Part shown: positions 60,202-64,000 of the stretch, in pieces | Position numbering within the stretch: the first letter of the stretch is position 1 | Layout: each line of letters begins with the position of its first letter | Source of the DNA: Conus ventricosus | Lineage: Eukaryota; Mollusca; Gastropoda; Neogastropoda; Conidae | Length of the DNA: 64,000 bases | Reading direction: 5' to 3' | Assembly: GCA_018398815.1 (NCBI GenBank) | Contig: CM031600.1 | Span: 52,727,257 to 52,791,256 of the forward strand | Made by a program: the position numbers and the translations under genes | The notes under the pieces: generated by a model | The model's input: the letters and a program-made list of their open reading frames with translations, nothing else | Told to the model about the DNA's origin: nothing | Databases searched by the model: none

Positions 60202-60429
60202 CATATATCGAGGTTGATAAAGGAAGAGAGATCAGCCCAAAACATTGAGTAGTGTTGAACATCTAGTTATAAACGAAAATGTCTCTCCTTGAAAGAATGA
60301 GTAAAGGCGCAAAACGTTCAACGCCGTGGAAAATCATGTGTAAATGAATAAAGGTGCAAAACTTTGAGCGGTCTGGAAAACCTACATGAATGAATGGGTA
60401 AGAGTGCAAAACTTCGAGCTCAATAAATG
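60199..60429. other. short unique segment
   Basis: Contains imperfect AATGAGTAAAGGCGCAAAAC-like repeats that appear to be diverged outer copies of the following 50-bp array. Confidence 0.55.
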
Positions 60430-61680
60430 AACAGACGAATGTGTAAAACTGTGAGCATTAAGTAATATCTCCGAGAATGAACAGGCGAGTGTGTACAACG
60501 GTGCGTATTGTGTAATATATCCGTGAATGAACGGGCGACTGTGTAAGACAGTGCGCATTGTGTAACATCTCCGTGAATGAACGGGCGAGTGTGTAAAACG
60601 GTGCGCATTGTGTAATATCTCCGTGAATGAACGGCGAGTGTGTAAAACGGTGCGCATTGAGTAATATCTCCGTGAATGAACGGACGAGTGTGTAAAACGG
60701 TACGCATTGTGTAATATCTCCGTGAATGAACGGGCGAGTGTGTAAAACGGTGCGCCTTGTGTAACATCTCCGTGAATGAACGGGTGAGTGTGTAAAACGG
60801 TGCGCATTGTGTAATATCTCCGTGAATGAACGGGCGAGTGTGTAAAACGGTGCGCATTGTGTAATATCTCCGTGAATGAACGGGAGTGTGTAAAACGGTG
60901 CGCATTGTGTAATATCTCCGTGAATGAACGGGCGAGTGTGTAATATCTTCGTGAATGAACGGGCGAGTGTGTAAAACGGTGCGCATTGTGTAATATCTTC
61001 GTGAATGAACGGGCGACTGTGTAAACAGTGCGCATTGTGTAACATCTCCGTGAATGAACGGCGACTGTGTAAAACGGTGCGCATTGTGTAATATCTCCGT
61101 GAATGAACGGGCGAGTGTGTAAAACGGTGCGCATTGTGTAATATCTCCGTGAATGAACGGGCGAGTGTGTAAAACGGTGCGCATTGTGTAATATCTTCGT
61201 GAATGAACGGGTGAGTGTGTAAAACGGTGCGCATTGTGTAACATCTCCGTGCATGAACGGTTGAGAGTGTAAAACGGTGCGCGTTGTGTAACATCTCCGT
61301 GAATGAACGGATGAGAGTGTAAACACGGTGCGCGTTGTGTAACATCTCCGTGAATGAACGGGTGAGTGTGTAAAACGGTGCTCATTGTGTAATATCTCCG
61401 TGAATGAACGGGTGAGTGTGTAAAACGGTGCGTATTGTGTAATATCTCCGTGAATGAACGGTGGAGTGTGTAAAACGGTGCGCGTTGTGTAACATCTCTG
61501 TGAATGAACGGGTGAGTGTGTAAAACGGTGCGCATTGTGTAACATCTCCGTGAATGAACGGGTGAGTGTGTAAAACGGTGCGCGTTGTGTAACATCTCCG
61601 TGAATGAACGGGTGAGAGTGTAAAACGGTGCGTATTGTGTAATATCTTCGCGAATGAACGGGCAAGAGCGCCAAACATTG
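60430..61680. repeat. 50-bp minisatellite, about 25 units
   Basis: The unit contains ATCTCCGTGAATGAACGGGC followed by GAGTGTGTAAAACGGTGCGC (GAATGAAC at 60525, 60575, 60625). Variants: AATATCT versus AACATCT, GGGTGAG versus GGGCGAG, and small deletions. All three minus frames are open for 295-443 codons because the unit has no minus-strand stop. The right part (61200-61620) is enriched in the GGGTGAG/AACATCT type. Confidence 0.97.
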
Positions 61681-61754
61681 TGCACTGTAGCAATCGTTCA
61701 CAGGTAGTAACATAAGCGCAGACCGTCCGTGGCTTTCTGCCTGACAGAGTGACC

Positions 61755-61935
61755 AGCATGAAGGTGCAGGACTTGCAGACGGTGTGCGGTGTTACCATTC
61801 ATGAAGGTGCAGGACTTGCAGACGGTGTGCAGTGTTACCATTCATGAAGGTGCTGGACTTGCAGACGGTGTGCGGTGTTACCATTCATGAACGTGCAGGA
61901 CTTGCAGACGGTGTGCGGTGTTACCATTCATGCAG
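61755..61935. repeat. 60-bp-class (43 to 60 bp) tandem repeat, 4 copies
   Basis: ATGAAGGTGCAGGACTTGCA followed by GACGGTGTGCGGTGTTACC occurs four times (starts about 61758, 61801, 61844, 61887), a 43-bp period. Confidence 0.93.
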
Positions 61936-62955
61936 CAGACTTCTTGATGTCCTTGACTTCACCATACGGTGTGTGTGAACAGAGGAACACCTTCGCCACA
62001 CCCGTCACTGAGCAATCCGCTACAAGTTAGACCTCAAGAGTAGCTATCAGCGGGGCAATTTATTGCTCCGACTTAGCGTTAGTTTTCATTTAAACATATG
62101 ATGATGAGTGCCAAGATGACAATAATAAAGGATAAGGTCGGCTTCTGTTCATCCCTGTACAAAGTTATGCCTGCGGGACATCTAAGAACACCACATCTGA
62201 GTCAAATAACAGAACACACCGTAGGAATTAATCGTTTACTTTAGTACTTACCACGATTTATAGACATTTTTAGAGAGAGGGGGAGTCTGGTGATTTGAAA
62301 GAGGGGAGGGGATGGAAGGGGGAGCTGTGTTGAGCTACTGAGTCAGAGCTCATGAGTCATGAATCCGGTCGATGGTGTGGTCTTTCTATGAGTGGACATG
62401 TGTCTGTCCGCGAACCCTTCCCTCCCTTCCCCTTTCCTTCCCTGATTACCCCCCATCCCCCGCCGCCTTCTCCCTCCGGCCTCCACCATAGATCCTTCAG
62501 CCCTCTCCATTACAACCTGCTTCTTTCAGATCAAATTTCTCCTTTCGCTGTCTGCCCTTCTCCCTGCACCTCTTTCCCCGAAAGAGACAACTGCCGACAT
62601 TTGTAAATAAACCCTTTCATTTGGAACGACCGATATATTCAGATTTACAATACTCTGGAAAAGCTTGAAGTTTTGGAACAAAGAAATTGCAAAAAAAAAA
62701 TCGACTTAACACCAATTCAAAAATCGTTCAGTAGGCCTTATAATATACTTCGATCTATCACCAGCTACTGGTATTGCAGGTTGTGTTCCCTTCCTTGAAA
62801 AAAAAATCACCCCAAATTCCATTAAGAAATCAGTCCCAAATTGTCGTCACTCTGCGGACTGGTTCGTGAACTGTGGTTTTTGGGTAAAAGAGAAACTATG
62901 CATGGTTCATCGTTAGTTCGCGATCTAAATTAGCGAGGCGGCTTTTTTTTCTATG
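61936..62955. other. intergenic, nothing recognised
   Basis: A pyrimidine-rich block lies at 62413-62580. GAGACAACTGCCGACATTT at 62584-62602 repeats the 59470 segment. An A run is at 62691-62700. Confidence 0.5.
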
Positions 62956-62974
62956 AAGAACAGCCGTAGGAGAC

Positions 62975-64000
62975 GTCACAATTCGACAGTTTCAGTTTCA
63001 TCAGGAAGTCCTAATTGTTTGGCAGTTTTTCTGTTTCACTGTGGAGGGTATTCGGAAGTTTCATCATGGAGGTGTCACTGTTCGGCAGTTTCAGATTTAT
63101 CAAGGAGGTTTTTCTATTCAACAGTTTCATTTTCATCAAGAAAGCGTCATGGTCTGGCAGTTTCAGTTTCATTCAGGAGGCGTCTGGTTTCAGTTTCATC
63201 AAGGAGACGCCACTGTTCGACGGTTTCAGTTTCATGCGTCTCTGTTTCAGTTCATCAAGGACACGTCACTGTTCGACAGTTTCAGTTTCATTAAGGAGGC
63301 GTCGGGGGCCGGATAGCTCAGTTGGTAGAGCGCCGGACTCGTGATCCTGGGGTTGCGGGTTCGAATTTCGGTATAGGGGATTTTTCCCTCGGAGTTAACA
63401 TTGGTTCTGACTCCATTCCCCATATAGTCCTTCGAATGAGACAATAAACCGAGGTTCCGTGTGTGAACGCACGCATAACATCTTGCACACACGTAAAATC
63501 CCATCACCAACTTTCGGAAGAGAAGGCCAGTTTGGCCGTTGGTATGGATGACACGTGACACATAGCATGCACCTTCCCCGAAGATGGAGTATGGCTGCCT
63601 TAATGGCGGGATAAAAAAGGTCATACACACAAAACTCCACTGCCTGGCTATACAGGGAGTGTCCGCAGGAGTATCAGCCTGCGTACGCAGAAAGAAAAGA
63701 AAAGAAAATTAAGGAGGCGTCGCTGTTTCAGTTTCCTTAAGGAGACGTCACTGTTCGACAGTTTCACTTTCATTAAGGAGGCGTCTCTGTTTCAGTTTCA
63801 TCAAGGAGACGCCACTGTTCGACAGTTTCAGTTTCATTAAGGACGCGTCACTGTTTCAGTTTCATTAAGGACGCGTCACTTTTTCAGTTTCATTAAGGAG
63901 ACGCCACTGTTCGACAGATTCAGTTTCATTAAGGACGCGTCACTGTTTCAGTTTCATTAAGGACGCGTCACTGTTTCAGTTTCATTAAGGAGACGCCACT
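62975..64000. repeat. 28/36-bp minisatellite, continues past window end
   Basis: Units around AAGGAGGCGTCACTGTTCGA then CAGTTTCAGTTTCATT (36 bp), or AAGGACGCGTCACTGTTTCA then GTTTCATT (28 bp). The left end is diverged, the right end nearly uniform. It is interrupted by a SINE at 63305-63707. Confidence 0.95.
63305..63707 (+). mobile_element. tRNA-derived SINE with 15-bp target-site duplication
   Basis: A tRNA-like head with a good A box (ATAGCTCAGTTGGTAGAGCG, 63313-63332) and B box (GGGTTCGAATTTC). The body is shared with the 30078 copy (GGGATTTTTCCCTCGGAGTT onward to GACACATAGCATGCACCTT). The 3' tail is GGAGTATGGCTGCCTTAATG...AAAAAAGGTCATACAC and ends in AAAGAAAAGAAAA. Flanks ATTAAGGAGGCGTCG at 63290-63304 and 63708-63722 are identical, a target-site duplication. 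It is not a functional tRNA: the anticodon stem region is disturbed and no acceptor stem closes. Confidence 0.9.

Noticed and set aside
60382..61713. 443-codon His/Tyr/Arg-rich minus-strand protein
   Set aside because: All three minus frames are open because the 50-bp unit lacks stops; peptide period is 50 residues.
63306..63375. functional tRNA gene
   Set aside because: A and B boxes are present, but no closed acceptor stem is seen and the sequence continues into a SINE body with target-site duplication.

Overview
This window looks like nuclear DNA of a metazoan, most likely a gastropod or other mollusc. The basis is split exons with GT/AG borders, tRNA-derived SINEs, decayed non-LTR and Ty3/gypsy retroelements, and a very heavy load of micro- and minisatellites. 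The species call is inference, not a database match. There is no sign of prokaryotic operons, CRISPR arrays or ribosome binding sites. Small indels inside otherwise conserved coding sequence suggest either incompletely polished long-read assembly or real decay.

Layout. 1-4.2 kb: four tandem arrays, ending in a 2.2 kb 18-bp minisatellite. 4.2-18.3 kb: the 3' half of one plus-strand gene for a rhodopsin-class (family A) neuropeptide-type GPCR, seen as four exon pieces (ICL2-TM4, ECL2-TM5, ICL3, TM6-TM7-C-tail). Its introns hold microsatellites, minisatellites, two LINE remnants, AT-rich inverted repeats and Penelope-like motifs. 18.6-22.0 kb: a minus-strand LINE reverse transcriptase remnant containing three minisatellites, each of which reads as an amplified piece of RT coding sequence. 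22-35 kb: mostly unrecognised intergenic DNA with microsatellites, a degenerate 40-bp array, a 49-bp array and a SINE. 35.5-36.9 kb: a 17-bp array nested in a 51/66-bp array. 40.5-43.95 kb: a 3.4 kb G-rich minisatellite. 44-49 kb: smaller arrays and Penelope-like fragments. 51.8-55.1 kb: a broken Ty3/gypsy element. 55-60 kb: long microsatellites. 60.4-64 kb: 50-bp, 43-bp and 28/36-bp arrays, the last interrupted by a SINE with a clean target-site duplication.

The only convincing host gene is the GPCR. Its TM1-TM3 exons must lie left of the window. Nearly all other long open frames are artefacts of tandem repeats with few stop codons.

The most interesting structures are (1) the LINE in which three consecutive RT segments were each amplified into a minisatellite; (2) the placement of a minisatellite directly against the 3' splice site of every GPCR exon seen, some units carrying acceptor-like motifs; and (3) repeated 'unique core + microsatellite' duplications and long inverted repeats.
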